Assembly: GCA_028876335.1 (NCBI GenBank)
Contig: JAGWSG010000074.1
Span: forward strand, 1 to 60,024
From: Acidobacteriota bacterium
Lineage (GTDB): Bacteria; Acidobacteriota; Terriglobia; Terriglobales; Acidobacteriaceae
Direction: 5' to 3'
Length of the DNA stretch: 60,024 bases
Part shown: positions 1 to 8,063 of the stretch, one piece after another
Layout: every line of letters starts with the position of its first letter
Numbering within the stretch: position 1 is the stretch's first letter
Notes under the pieces: model-generated
Databases searched by the model: none
Seen by the model: the letters and a program-made list of their open reading frames with translations, nothing else
Told to the model about the DNA's origin: nothing
Program-made: the position numbers and the translations under genes

Positions 1-2
1 AG

Positions 3-185
3 ATGGGCTCTGAGGCTCTCCGCTACATTCAATCAGGCGAGCACGCACCGGATATCTGGAAGCAGGAGCAACTGGCCCGCATTACTGCAATGACGCAGGA
101 AAAACTATTGGTTCGTTTCGCCGTAACGGATGGAGAAAAGAAACTAATACTCGCAGCAAGCGGAGAAGTAGATTCTGGGAAATAG
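3..185 (+). CDS. C-terminal end of an unrecognised protein (cut by window edge)
   Basis: The reading frame is open from the left edge to a TAG stop at 183-185 and gives about 60 residues ending in GEVDSGK. The methionine codon at position 3 may be internal, because the gene probably starts outside the window. The visible part has an amphipathic helix-like segment (IWKQEQLARITAMTQEK) followed by a short strand-like stretch. I recognise no family. The gene converges on the TPR gene at 200-1159, with only about 14 bases between the stops. That the stretch is coding is an inference from the open frame reaching the edge and ending just before the neighbour. Confidence 0.4.
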   Translation: MGSEALRYIQSGEHAPDIWKQEQLARITAMTQEKLLVRFAVTDGEKKLILAASGEVDSGK

Positions 186-199
186 CACGGAACTTGATG

Positions 200-1159
200 C
201 TATCTGGGCGGGTTTGGCGTTTCGGTAGACGAATGCGCAGCACCTAACTTCTCACAAATATCAAACTCTCTTTGCGCTTGTTCCGATAGACCACGTTTGC
301 GGTAAACCTGCGCCAGTTGATAGTGCAGGCTTGAAATATCCGGAGCCAGCTTTACCGCAGACTCAAGTTCACTCTGTGCCTTTTCCATCTGGTTCAGTTC
401 TGTAAATGCTTTGGCAAGCTCCTGGTGTGCCTTAGGATTGTCATTGGCCAACGTGACGGCCTTGGTCAGATAAGGCAGTGCCTCATTGCTCTTGTGACTC
501 TCGACCAGAAGGGTACCAACATTGAGAAAAGGCTGTGCATCGCGCGGAGTCTCGCCCTGCCAATCAATGGCAGTTTTAAATGCGGCCTCAGCATCCGCCT
601 TCTTGTTTGCTGCGCTAAGAGCCAGCCCAAGATTGTTTTCCGCTTCGATATATTGCGGTCTCAGAGACAACGCCTGACGAAAACTCTTGATTGCCTTTTC
701 GAATTCTTCTTCGTTGTACTGCGTTCGTCCAAGCAAATACCACGCATCAGCATCCATCGGACTTTCTGTCACGATTGCTGAAAACCACTTCTCTGCGTCC
801 GCAAAGTCCTTCAACAAGACATAATCGGAAGCGACAATCTTAAGGTCAGACGGATCGGGGCGCCTGTATTTAGCGCCGGCAGTAAACTCCGCAAGTGATT
901 CCTTTGCCTTCTGCAAACGGAAATATACATAGCCGAGGAGGAAGTGGCCATCTGCTGACGATGGCTTGACCTTGAGATAATCGGCGAGGAGTTTTTCGGC
1001 TTCTTCCAACTTGCCTTTCACCGCCAGTTGCCGCGCCTCTGGAACCGGATCCGCTGCTGCTTGCGCGGGAGCCGATGGTGCGCTGTTCATTCCGGCAGCA
1101 ATCATGGCGCACATCGCAACCAGAGGCCATATCGACGTCAATCGGTTCAATGCTTTCAT
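200..1159 (-). CDS. Exported TPR-repeat protein
   Basis: A protein of about 319 residues with a Sec-type signal peptide (MKALNRLTSIWPLVAMCAM, then a small-residue stretch ending APAQA). At least six tetratricopeptide repeats follow, with typical motifs such as AWYLLGRTQYNEEEFEKAI. TPR arrays bind proteins or peptides; no enzymatic residues are visible, so the likely role is a periplasmic or envelope scaffold. I start it at the ATG at 1159, which has GGAG seven bases upstream. A TTG at 1180 overlapping the stop of the preceding gene would add seven residues. It is the last gene of an overlapping TPR / seven-haem cytochrome / TPR operon, so it probably serves the same complex as the cytochrome. 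Partner and ligand are unknown. Confidence 0.85.
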   Translation of the reverse strand: MKALNRLTSIWPLVAMCAMIAAGMNSAPSAPAQAAADPVPEARQLAVKGKLEEAEKLLADYLKVKPSSADGHFLLGYVYFRLQKAKESLAEFTAGAKYRRPDPSDLKIVASDYVLLKDFADAEKWFSAIVTESPMDADAWYLLGRTQYNEEEFEKAIKSFRQALSLRPQYIEAENNLGLALSAANKKADAEAAFKTAIDWQGETPRDAQPFLNVGTLLVESHKSNEALPYLTKAVTLANDNPKAHQELAKAFTELNQMEKAQSELESAVKLAPDISSLHYQLAQVYRKRGLSEQAQREFDICEKLGAAHSSTETPNPPR

Positions 1160-1176
1160 GTCGCTCCGTTTCGACC

Positions 1177-2850
1177 TCAATTCATGCCGCCGCTTCCCGC
1201 CTGTTCACTACAGTGCGTGAGTTGTTTCCGCAATATTTCCAGGGGCTGATAGTTGTTTGTATAGATGAGCGCTGTCTTCAACGTTGACTGCGCCTCCGCC
1301 GTTTTACCTGCGATACACTGCACACGCGCCAGATTCATCGCCAGACCTGGAAGGTCTTGATTGTGGCTAAATGCAGTTTGCAACATTTGAATTGAGGCTT
1401 TCAAGTCTCCTTGTTTTGCCAGCAAGACGGCCAAATTCGTCAGTGCTGTCGTATCGTTAGGGTCGAGTGCCAACACCTGGCGATAGGCATGTTCTGCTTC
1501 AGTTGCATCTCCGCGCTTGGCACTCATATTTCCAAGAGCGTCTAACGCATCTTTATCATGAGCAAAGGCAGCCTTCTGCTGGTTCAACATCTTCCAGGCA
1601 ATTGGCTCAAACTGGCTGTAGCCTGAAAGTAGTGCTTTGTAATAAGCCATAGCAAGATCGCGCGCATTGGCTGTCGGAGAGAAGATGGGGACAAGCTTTT
1701 GCGCGGAATCTGTTGATTGCTCTGAAGCCTTTTCCTCGGGCACGCGGAGAATTCGATGATCCGTCCAGGCCACATGCAGAATATTTCTGGCCTTTGTGCG
1801 GGGCATGTGGCAAATGGTGCAATCGCGCTCTTGCGGGAAATGGATCTTCTCGAAGTTTGCTCCGCTATGGCACGCTAAACATTTGCCTCTGTAAAACTCT
1901 ACTCGATGTGCTGCATCGGGCGTGTAGTGCGGGTCGTGACAACTCGTGCAGGACATTTTGTCACCACTCATGCGCTTGCAGGTGCTCTCACTCAGTTGCT
2001 CCACCTCGCTGACTCCGCGCACGGTCATGTTCTCTCCCGCTCGGACGTAGTAGGTAAGAAAGTCACTAATGGCATCCCCGGGGCGAAAGTCAACGGGAGA
2101 TTTGCCTGCTTTCTCAACCTTCACATCACCTTCAAGATGACAACTAATGCAAATGGAATCGCGTCGATCTGCGCTGAGCCTAGCAGGGTTCACCACAGCA
2201 GCCTTACCACCCGTTAAAACATGTTGCGACGCATCTCCGTGGCATTCTTCACAGGTAATCCCCGCATGGAGAAACGGTAAGTTTGAGAAATCATTCACGC
2301 TATTGTTTTTGCTGTGCTGGGCCCCGCTCATATGGCAACGCATGCAATCGCTCTCCATGGGTAACGGAGGAGGCATTTGACGCATCGGCGCCAGACCCGG
2401 TTTCATGTCGTACCGATCCGTTGGCGCATACCACGCAATGGGCGACTCAAACAGGTAGTGGTCAATTTGGTAAAGATAAGTGATGCCGAGATGGCCTGAG
2501 CCGAGTGAATATTTCAGATCTACGCTGCCAACGCCATCGGGTCCGCTGTAGGACAAAGTTGGCTTGCCATGGTTATCGGAAATTGAATAAGTCTCGCCTG
2601 AATTCTGATGCAGAAAGGTTGCAGTTTTCAGATGGTTAGCGGCAAGACCGCTCGCATTTGCCATCGGGGTTGCCAAATAACTCTCATAGATTGAGCGATG
2701 GCACTCGGCACACTGAACATCCGCGACGCGGACAGGAGTGACAACCCCTTGCTTCTCACCTGATGCGCTTTTTGCTGCTACAAGAGTGATAAATACCAAA
2801 CACAGGATTGCCAGAAATCTATTGTGGTGAATTTTTGAGCTTCTCTGCAT
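1177..2850 (-). CDS. Seven-haem cytochrome c with C-terminal TPR repeats
   Basis: 557 residues. A signal peptide (RFLAILCLVFITLVAAKSAS) exports it to the periplasm, where haem is attached. Seven CxxCH motifs are visible: CAECH near 47, CMRCH 169, CEECH 200, CISCH 234, CTSCH 301, CLACH 324 and CTICH 344. The arrangement resembles cytochrome c554/nitrite-reductase-like multihaem proteins. Residues of about 390-545 form TPR repeats. The start overlaps the end of the upstream TPR gene by 32 bases, and its stop overlaps a possible TTG start of the downstream TPR gene, so the three are tightly coupled. The role is probably periplasmic electron transfer or haem-based redox chemistry; the TPR part suggests docking to partners. 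Electron donor and acceptor cannot be told from the sequence. Confidence 0.9.
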   Translation of the reverse strand: MQRSSKIHHNRFLAILCLVFITLVAAKSASGEKQGVVTPVRVADVQCAECHRSIYESYLATPMANASGLAANHLKTATFLHQNSGETYSISDNHGKPTLSYSGPDGVGSVDLKYSLGSGHLGITYLYQIDHYLFESPIAWYAPTDRYDMKPGLAPMRQMPPPLPMESDCMRCHMSGAQHSKNNSVNDFSNLPFLHAGITCEECHGDASQHVLTGGKAAVVNPARLSADRRDSICISCHLEGDVKVEKAGKSPVDFRPGDAISDFLTYYVRAGENMTVRGVSEVEQLSESTCKRMSGDKMSCTSCHDPHYTPDAAHRVEFYRGKCLACHSGANFEKIHFPQERDCTICHMPRTKARNILHVAWTDHRILRVPEEKASEQSTDSAQKLVPIFSPTANARDLAMAYYKALLSGYSQFEPIAWKMLNQQKAAFAHDKDALDALGNMSAKRGDATEAEHAYRQVLALDPNDTTALTNLAVLLAKQGDLKASIQMLQTAFSHNQDLPGLAMNLARVQCIAGKTAEAQSTLKTALIYTNNYQPLEILRKQLTHCSEQAGSGGMN

Positions 2851-4024
2851 CCGCAGCCTGCTGAGCTACTGTCGCGCTCGCTTCGCGCTGTAGCTTACTG
2901 TAGGTTGCCATCTCTTTCCTGGCATCAACTTGTTTGCCCTGTGCGCGATAGACCGCGGCAAGGAGGAAATGAATTGTTGGCTCATTGGGACTGTCTTTCT
3001 CAGCCAACAATAGATCCGGCAGCGCTTCCGGTTGCCTGTCGAGTCGAACCAGCGCACGCGCACGGTCCACTCTGGCCTGCATAAGGCTAGGGCAACGATC
3101 GATTACCTGGTTCAGCTGCGTCAAGGCGTCATTACTTGAATCGTTCGCTTCTAGGATGGAATTTGCCAGCTTCCAGCGAGCGATGCAGTTGTTGGGATCA
3201 TTCGCAAGTTCGGCTTTAAATTCTGTCTGCGCGGCTTCCCACTTTCCCATGTACCAATAGGCGTCACCCATGTGCATGTGAGTGCCGGGCCGGTTGGGAG
3301 CCTTATCGACCGCCTTCTTATATTCGACCAGGGCCAGATCATAATTGTGCATGCTCTGATCGACTTCACCCGCAATGATGTGGGCTACGACGGAATCAGG
3401 ATCGATCTCATTAATCTTCTTGAGCGAATCCTCTGAAAGCTTCAAGTAGGTTTGACCCAAGAGATACCAGGCATTCTGATCCTTCGGATTCCGAGCTAGG
3501 ACATTCTTCAAATGTGTTACTGCGTCGTCATATTTTTGCGCGCCCAATAGCAGATTGATGACCATCATCTCCAGGTGATCATCGTCTGGATGCGCTTGCA
3601 GTGCCTTCAGCAGTAGCGGCTCCGCCCTTGTATTCTCACCAAGCTGGAAGTAGCTCATGCCCAACATCGCGCTCGCAGTGGGCATATTCGGATTCAGTTC
3701 GAGTCCACGCTTCAACACTTCTGCAGCTTGCTTGTAGTCGTGGCTGTTGAAGTAAAGCATCCCTAGATTGTTGTAGGCAGGCGCAAGATGAGGTGCAAGC
3801 TTGAGCATCTCACGATACTTGGAGATTGCGGTTGCAATGTCGCCCTCGTGCTCAGCAGCTTTTGCTTCCCCATACAGCCTCTGCACCGTTGGAGTCACCT
3901 CATCTTGCGCAACCAGAAGTTGAGGCGCAATTAATACGACAAGCACGAGGCAAAGCGAGACAAGTTGGAGCAGCCGACGGCAAGAAGAGGGAGTCTGATC
4001 TGGGCGCTGCAACTGCATGGTCAT
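2819..4024 (-). CDS. Exported TPR-repeat protein, first gene of the cytochrome operon
   Basis: 401 residues. After a polar N-terminus a long hydrophobic signal segment (LLQLVSLCLVLVVLIAPQLL, then VAQ) leads into about eight TPR repeats (for example APAYNNLGMLYFNSHDYKQA and AWYLLGQTYLKLSEDSL), which fill the rest of the protein. No catalytic motif is seen. The ATG at 4024 has no Shine-Dalgarno sequence but lies only eight bases after a perfect TATAAT (4033-4038 on the minus strand), so the message may be leaderless. It leads the TPR / multihaem cytochrome / TPR operon and lies downstream of the TonB receptor terminator, hence it probably has its own promoter. A periplasmic binding or scaffold role is inferred. 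Confidence 0.87.
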   Translation of the reverse strand: MTMQLQRPDQTPSSCRRLLQLVSLCLVLVVLIAPQLLVAQDEVTPTVQRLYGEAKAAEHEGDIATAISKYREMLKLAPHLAPAYNNLGMLYFNSHDYKQAAEVLKRGLELNPNMPTASAMLGMSYFQLGENTRAEPLLLKALQAHPDDDHLEMMVINLLLGAQKYDDAVTHLKNVLARNPKDQNAWYLLGQTYLKLSEDSLKKINEIDPDSVVAHIIAGEVDQSMHNYDLALVEYKKAVDKAPNRPGTHMHMGDAYWYMGKWEAAQTEFKAELANDPNNCIARWKLANSILEANDSSNDALTQLNQVIDRCPSLMQARVDRARALVRLDRQPEALPDLLLAEKDSPNEPTIHFLLAAVYRAQGKQVDARKEMATYSKLQREASATVAQQAADAEKLKNSPQ

Positions 4025-4032
4025 GACTCTTA

Positions 4033-4038
4033 ATTATA
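4033..4038 (-). promoter_or_regulatory. Perfect -10 box 8 bases before the TPR/cytochrome operon
   Basis: TATAAT on the minus strand, eight bases before the ATG at 4024. No convincing -35 box is seen at 16-19 bases. A transcript begun the usual 6-8 bases after this box would start at or next to the ATG, implying a leaderless message. Confidence 0.45.
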
Positions 4039-4108
4039 GAAGAAATTCTGCATGCTTCGCGGATTTCAAACTCTTTGACACGAGTCATGCCTGGTTAATG
4101 AAGAGTTC

Positions 4109-4139
4109 AAAAAAAGCCGGCTGCCCTGAGGCAGCCGGT
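4109..4139 (-). terminator. Rho-independent terminator of the TonB receptor gene
   Basis: The arms 4116-4125 and 4130-4139 form a ten-pair stem (nine Watson-Crick pairs and one G-U) with a four-base loop. On the minus strand it is followed by seven T residues. It lies 54 bases after the receptor stop and separates the receptor from the TPR/cytochrome operon. Confidence 0.9.
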
Positions 4140-4192
4140 CGGATAGGATCAGAGACTTGTGAGTGCATCTGGTTGGACGCACTCACTCGTTG

Positions 4193-7100
4193 TTAAAACT
4201 CGAGCCTGAACTGAACCTGGCCCTGACGGTTAGAGATGTTCGAACCGGGGTTCGTTGTCTGACCGAAGTTGCTATTGTCCACGTTCGTTTCGGGTCCATT
4301 GAATCTGGTGCGATTCAATGCGTTGAAGTAATCGACCTGAAGGATACCGGTGAAGCGTTCGCCGAAGAAGAACTTCTTTCTCGCGCCGAGGCTTTCATCG
4401 TAGTAGGCCGGCTGGCGAAGCTCACCGAAGTTCCTCTTGGTGTCAGCCAGGGTATAGGCCGGGCTGTCAACAAAGGCTGCCGGGTTGAAGATATCCTGCT
4501 GAACACCTGTGAGGAAGTACTTCTTTGCTCTGCTGTAGTTTGCAGTTGCAAGCTTCACAGAGTTGACCCTCAGCGGACGATAGAAGCCATTGGGGAATGG
4601 GCTACCGTTCTGACCAACACCAAATGCAGTGCCAGCTTCGTAGTCGAGGATCCAGCTTACCTGCCATCCACCAAGGATCTGGCCGGTAACGCCACGATTG
4701 TTGAAGAATTGCTTGTTCGGACCGATTGGCAGCTCATATGTTCCGCTGATCTTCAGAGTCTGCGGCTCATCTGCATTGGATACGGCCCATTCAGGCTTCT
4801 GGTTGTACTTGTTGATACCACCGTTAGCAAAGCTCGAGAAACCGCTGCTAGTGTTATCCATCTGGTGCGACAGTGTGTAGCCGGCCAGGAAGGACAAGCC
4901 ATTGGTGAAGCGCTTCTCAAGCTGAATTTGAGCACTCTGATAATACGTCGTACCGGAGCCCTCAAAGTTGTTAAAGATGTACGAGTACTGTGGGTACGGT
5001 CCAAGTGCCTGACCAACGGTCGCTGATCCGCCAAAGTCATTGACGAAGTTTGCGTAGGGCAGTTGGTAGCCTGCAGCCTGTGCTGATCCATCAGCAAAGC
5101 TCAAGCCAAGGTCTGACCCGAGAGCCAGATACCGGGGATCGAGCTGACCGATGCTGTTCAACTGGCTGGGCAGGTGAATCACGCGATTGCCAAGCCAAGC
5201 AACGGTAAGGAACATGTTGTACGGCATTTCGCGTTGATAGTTAAGGTTCCACTGTTCAGCGTAAGGAGCATAACCATCGTTACGGTTGAACGCATTGATC
5301 TGCGTGCCGTGGCCCAGGCTGGGTGAAAACGGAGTTGCCGGAGGATTGGGAAGAGTATTCGTATCCCAGCTTCCGAAAGCAGGCTGATTCGTTCCTGTGC
5401 TGTTGCGATAGAACGAGCCCACCAGCAGGTTGCCGTAGTTCACGGCTACCTTGTTGGTGCCGTACTCATATGCACCACCGTTGAGGAAGGCGACGGCAAA
5501 GCCACCCTGGATGACGGACTTCGGTGTCACCTGGTATGCAAAGCCGACGCGGGGACCAAAGTGCGTGAAGTGGATGTCCGCACGGTTGTAGCCCGCGCAC
5601 CCTGTGCAGTTACCGAGTTTGGTGGCAGCGCCAGCAATCGGGAAGCCGAGTGAGGAGTTGTAGTAAGGATCGGTTGCATTGGGGTCGAAGAAGACCACGT
5701 TGTTGTGAACTTCAGTGAACGGAGCCTGGATATCCATGCGGATGCCCAAGTTCAAGGTCAACTTGGGAGTCAGCTTGATGTCGTCCTGGATATAAGGTGA
5801 GAAGTCCCAGTTGCGAAGCTTCAATTCCTGCGAGTTGACACGGTCCGCTGAATCAACGATACCAAGCAGGAAGCTGGCGAAAGAGCTGCCGTAGCTGCCA
5901 AAGTTTGGATCGTTAACATTGGGAACCGAGGTGGTGCGCTGGCTGAAGTTAAACTGTCCGCCTGCGCGCTGCTCTTCGTTGTCATCCTGGTAAGAACGAC
6001 GGAACTCACCACCGATATTGAAGGTGTGGCGTCCCTTGGTCCAGAGCCAGTTGTTCACAATTGCGATACCCAGCTTGCGATTCACCGAACCGGTGTTGGA
6101 TCCACCTGTGCCCCAGTCGGTGGGAGCATGCTGACCATCGAATTCAATGTCGGGCGGAATGAATCCGTCCTGCACGGCCGGGAAGGCATAGCGGCTATGG
6201 TTGAACTGGTTGTTGATTTCACCAATCCAGCCGAAGCCAACTGTGGTTGCCAGGTGAGCCGAGATCGGATTGTTGTAAGTGAGTAGATAGCCGCTGCCCT
6301 GCGCAGGGTAATCACGCAAGCTGTTCAGCGGGTTTGGTGGAGCTACAAGAGGTGACCGATCGAAGCCAACATTGTGGAAACTGTTGTGCCACTGGCTGTA
6401 GTGGAGGCTCTGGCCGTTCTTCAGGTTCTGGTCAAGCGTGAAGCCCCATACATGTTGAATCTGCGGATTTGGATAAGGTGTGTAGTTCTTGTTGTTATCA
6501 AGTCCGCCACCACCTGTACCTGTGCGATCTGGATCAGGAATGAATGGAATCAGCGTTGCAGAAAGAGGGCTGATTCGGTTCGGGCAGATTACGTTGAGAA
6601 CACCGTTACAAATAAACTGCTGACCAGTTGTCGGATCATAGATTGGAATCTGATTGCCGTTCGAATCTACGAAGTTGGTAAAGTCTCCCTGCTTCATGGC
6701 AGCAGTTGGCACCGTAGAGGGATTCAGATTCTCGCTGTTAAGCTTGAACCATTCCTGGCTGTAGTGGCCGAAGGTTTTGTCGCGACCGTCATACAGGTGA
6801 GGAATGCGGATGGGTCCACCGATGGTGAAGCCGTAGTTGTTCTCGTGGTCGACCGGTGCGTGATCGTGGGGGTTGGATGAATCCCATGCGTGGCCGTTGA
6901 AGAAGCCCACAGAGTCAAACAAGCTATTACGGTTAATTTCAAAGAGGTCGCCATGATACTTGTTCGTACCAGAGGCCATCTGATAGGTCAGAGCTCCCTG
7001 ACCAAGGCCGTACTGAGCGGCAAAGGTTGAACGCTCGACACGAAACTCCTGCACCATTTCGAAGGGCGGGTTGAAGTTTGTCGTGTAGCCTTCCGTTTCC

Positions 7101-7732
7101 GGCTGAGGCACAGGAATGCCGTTGTAGAGAATTTCCTGCTCGAAGTCGACACCGCCACCGATACGGTGCGAGAAGGTGTCGCCAGTGGTACCCGGAGCCA
7201 GAAACTGCAGTTGGTCAACCTGACGACCGCGACCAGAAACCTCTACAGGCAATGAATTTACGACTGCAGGTTCAATGGTGCTGCCGACTTGGGGCTGGGT
7301 GGTGTTTAGTGCGATGGCACTGGAAGTCACGCGAACAGTCTCAGCTGTTTCACCTGTCTGCAGCGCGACGTTGATCGTGGCCACGCGGCTGACTTCGATG
7401 TGCACGCCTGTACTCACGCTCTTCTTGAAGCCCGCAGCTTCCACCGTAAGGTCATAGGTGCCGGGAAGCAGACCTTTGAACGAGTAGGTTCCCGTATCCG
7501 TCGTGACAGTACTGCTGGAAATTGACGTCGATTCGTTGGTGATGGTCACCGATGCACCGGGGATTACGGCGCCCGTTTGATCGGCAACCGTACCGGTGAC
7601 ACCGGCGCTTGCCTGGGCAAGGGCGGCATGCGGTGCCAGCAGGGCCATAGAAAAGAGCGCACACACAATCCAAGCGGATCGTGTGACGAGCTTTCTCCAG
7701 GGCGAGAGTTGGCGTTTGGGTGTTCGTTTCAC
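4193..7732 (-). CDS. TonB-dependent receptor with carboxypeptidase-regulatory-like N-domain (Oar type)
   Basis: About 1180 residues from the preferred start. The order is a signal peptide (WIVCALFSMALLAPHAALAQ), a carboxypeptidase-regulatory-like beta-sandwich over roughly residues 45-125 (VTGTVADQTGAVIPGASVTI), a plug region with a DQLQFLAPG-type segment, and a long outer-membrane barrel ending in the aromatic C-terminus FRLEF. Such receptors import large or scarce nutrients with TonB energy; the substrate is not readable. The start is probably the GTG at 7732, because GAAGGAG lies five bases before it; an ATG at 7753 and a longer frame to 7792 are alternatives. The gene has a consensus promoter with two LacI-type operators and its own terminator. 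It sits between the paired ASPIC proteins and the TPR/cytochrome operon, all on one strand. Confidence 0.93.
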   Translation of the reverse strand: MKRTPKRQLSPWRKLVTRSAWIVCALFSMALLAPHAALAQASAGVTGTVADQTGAVIPGASVTITNESTSISSSTVTTDTGTYSFKGLLPGTYDLTVEAAGFKKSVSTGVHIEVSRVATINVALQTGETAETVRVTSSAIALNTTQPQVGSTIEPAVVNSLPVEVSGRGRQVDQLQFLAPGTTGDTFSHRIGGGVDFEQEILYNGIPVPQPETEGYTTNFNPPFEMVQEFRVERSTFAAQYGLGQGALTYQMASGTNKYHGDLFEINRNSLFDSVGFFNGHAWDSSNPHDHAPVDHENNYGFTIGGPIRIPHLYDGRDKTFGHYSQEWFKLNSENLNPSTVPTAAMKQGDFTNFVDSNGNQIPIYDPTTGQQFICNGVLNVICPNRISPLSATLIPFIPDPDRTGTGGGGLDNNKNYTPYPNPQIQHVWGFTLDQNLKNGQSLHYSQWHNSFHNVGFDRSPLVAPPNPLNSLRDYPAQGSGYLLTYNNPISAHLATTVGFGWIGEINNQFNHSRYAFPAVQDGFIPPDIEFDGQHAPTDWGTGGSNTGSVNRKLGIAIVNNWLWTKGRHTFNIGGEFRRSYQDDNEEQRAGGQFNFSQRTTSVPNVNDPNFGSYGSSFASFLLGIVDSADRVNSQELKLRNWDFSPYIQDDIKLTPKLTLNLGIRMDIQAPFTEVHNNVVFFDPNATDPYYNSSLGFPIAGAATKLGNCTGCAGYNRADIHFTHFGPRVGFAYQVTPKSVIQGGFAVAFLNGGAYEYGTNKVAVNYGNLLVGSFYRNSTGTNQPAFGSWDTNTLPNPPATPFSPSLGHGTQINAFNRNDGYAPYAEQWNLNYQREMPYNMFLTVAWLGNRVIHLPSQLNSIGQLDPRYLALGSDLGLSFADGSAQAAGYQLPYANFVNDFGGSATVGQALGPYPQYSYIFNNFEGSGTTYYQSAQIQLEKRFTNGLSFLAGYTLSHQMDNTSSGFSSFANGGINKYNQKPEWAVSNADEPQTLKISGTYELPIGPNKQFFNNRGVTGQILGGWQVSWILDYEAGTAFGVGQNGSPFPNGFYRPLRVNSVKLATANYSRAKKYFLTGVQQDIFNPAAFVDSPAYTLADTKRNFGELRQPAYYDESLGARKKFFFGERFTGILQVDYFNALNRTRFNGPETNVDNSNFGQTTNPGSNISNRQGQVQFRLEF

Positions 7733-7833
7733 TGGGTCTCCTTCATGCTGCATTCTCGTTAAAGACACACAAGGCGGTCTGGCTAAAGCCATGAAAAACC
7801 GCCGGATGCAGTTGATACATCTGTCTAGCTTTA

Positions 7834-7868
7834 TGGAATCGATACCACACCAAGTGGTATCGATTCCA
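7834..7868 (-). promoter_or_regulatory. Twin LacI-family operators forming a perfect inverted repeat
   Basis: The arms 7834-7848 and 7854-7868 are a perfect 15-base inverted repeat with a five-base spacer. Each arm is itself a near-palindromic 14-mer, TGGAATCGATACCA or its complement, with the central CG typical of LacI-family operators. The two centres are 21 bp apart, two helical turns, so two repressor dimers would bind the same DNA face. They begin a few bases after the predicted transcription start, which fits repression. Confidence 0.75.
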
Positions 7869-7877
7869 CAGCCGCCA

Positions 7878-7907
7878 ACTATACTTGCCTGTTAACACTG
7901 CTGTCAA
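7878..7907 (-). promoter_or_regulatory. Sigma-70-type promoter of the TonB receptor gene
   Basis: On the minus strand TTGACA (7902-7907) and TATAGT (7878-7883) are separated by 18 bases. The expected transcription start is near 7871, immediately before the twin operators. The 5' untranslated region would be about 140 bases. In the rest of the 331-base gap (7908-8063) I see nothing convincing. Confidence 0.8.
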
Positions 7908-8063
7908 GAATATTTTTCTGGACGCAGCGCACTGATTCAGCAATAGTTGCAGTCGAAGATCGCCCGATTGTGCACGATGGGACGCTCCCCATTACTTTGT
8001 TTCTGAGCTTGTTTCTCTGGTCAACCTTTCCTTACAATCGGCTTTTCAATAAGCAGGTCCAGC

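Noticed and set aside
4163-5026. 287-residue plus-strand frame
   Set aside because: Antisense to the conserved barrel of the first TonB receptor, with no recognisable domain.
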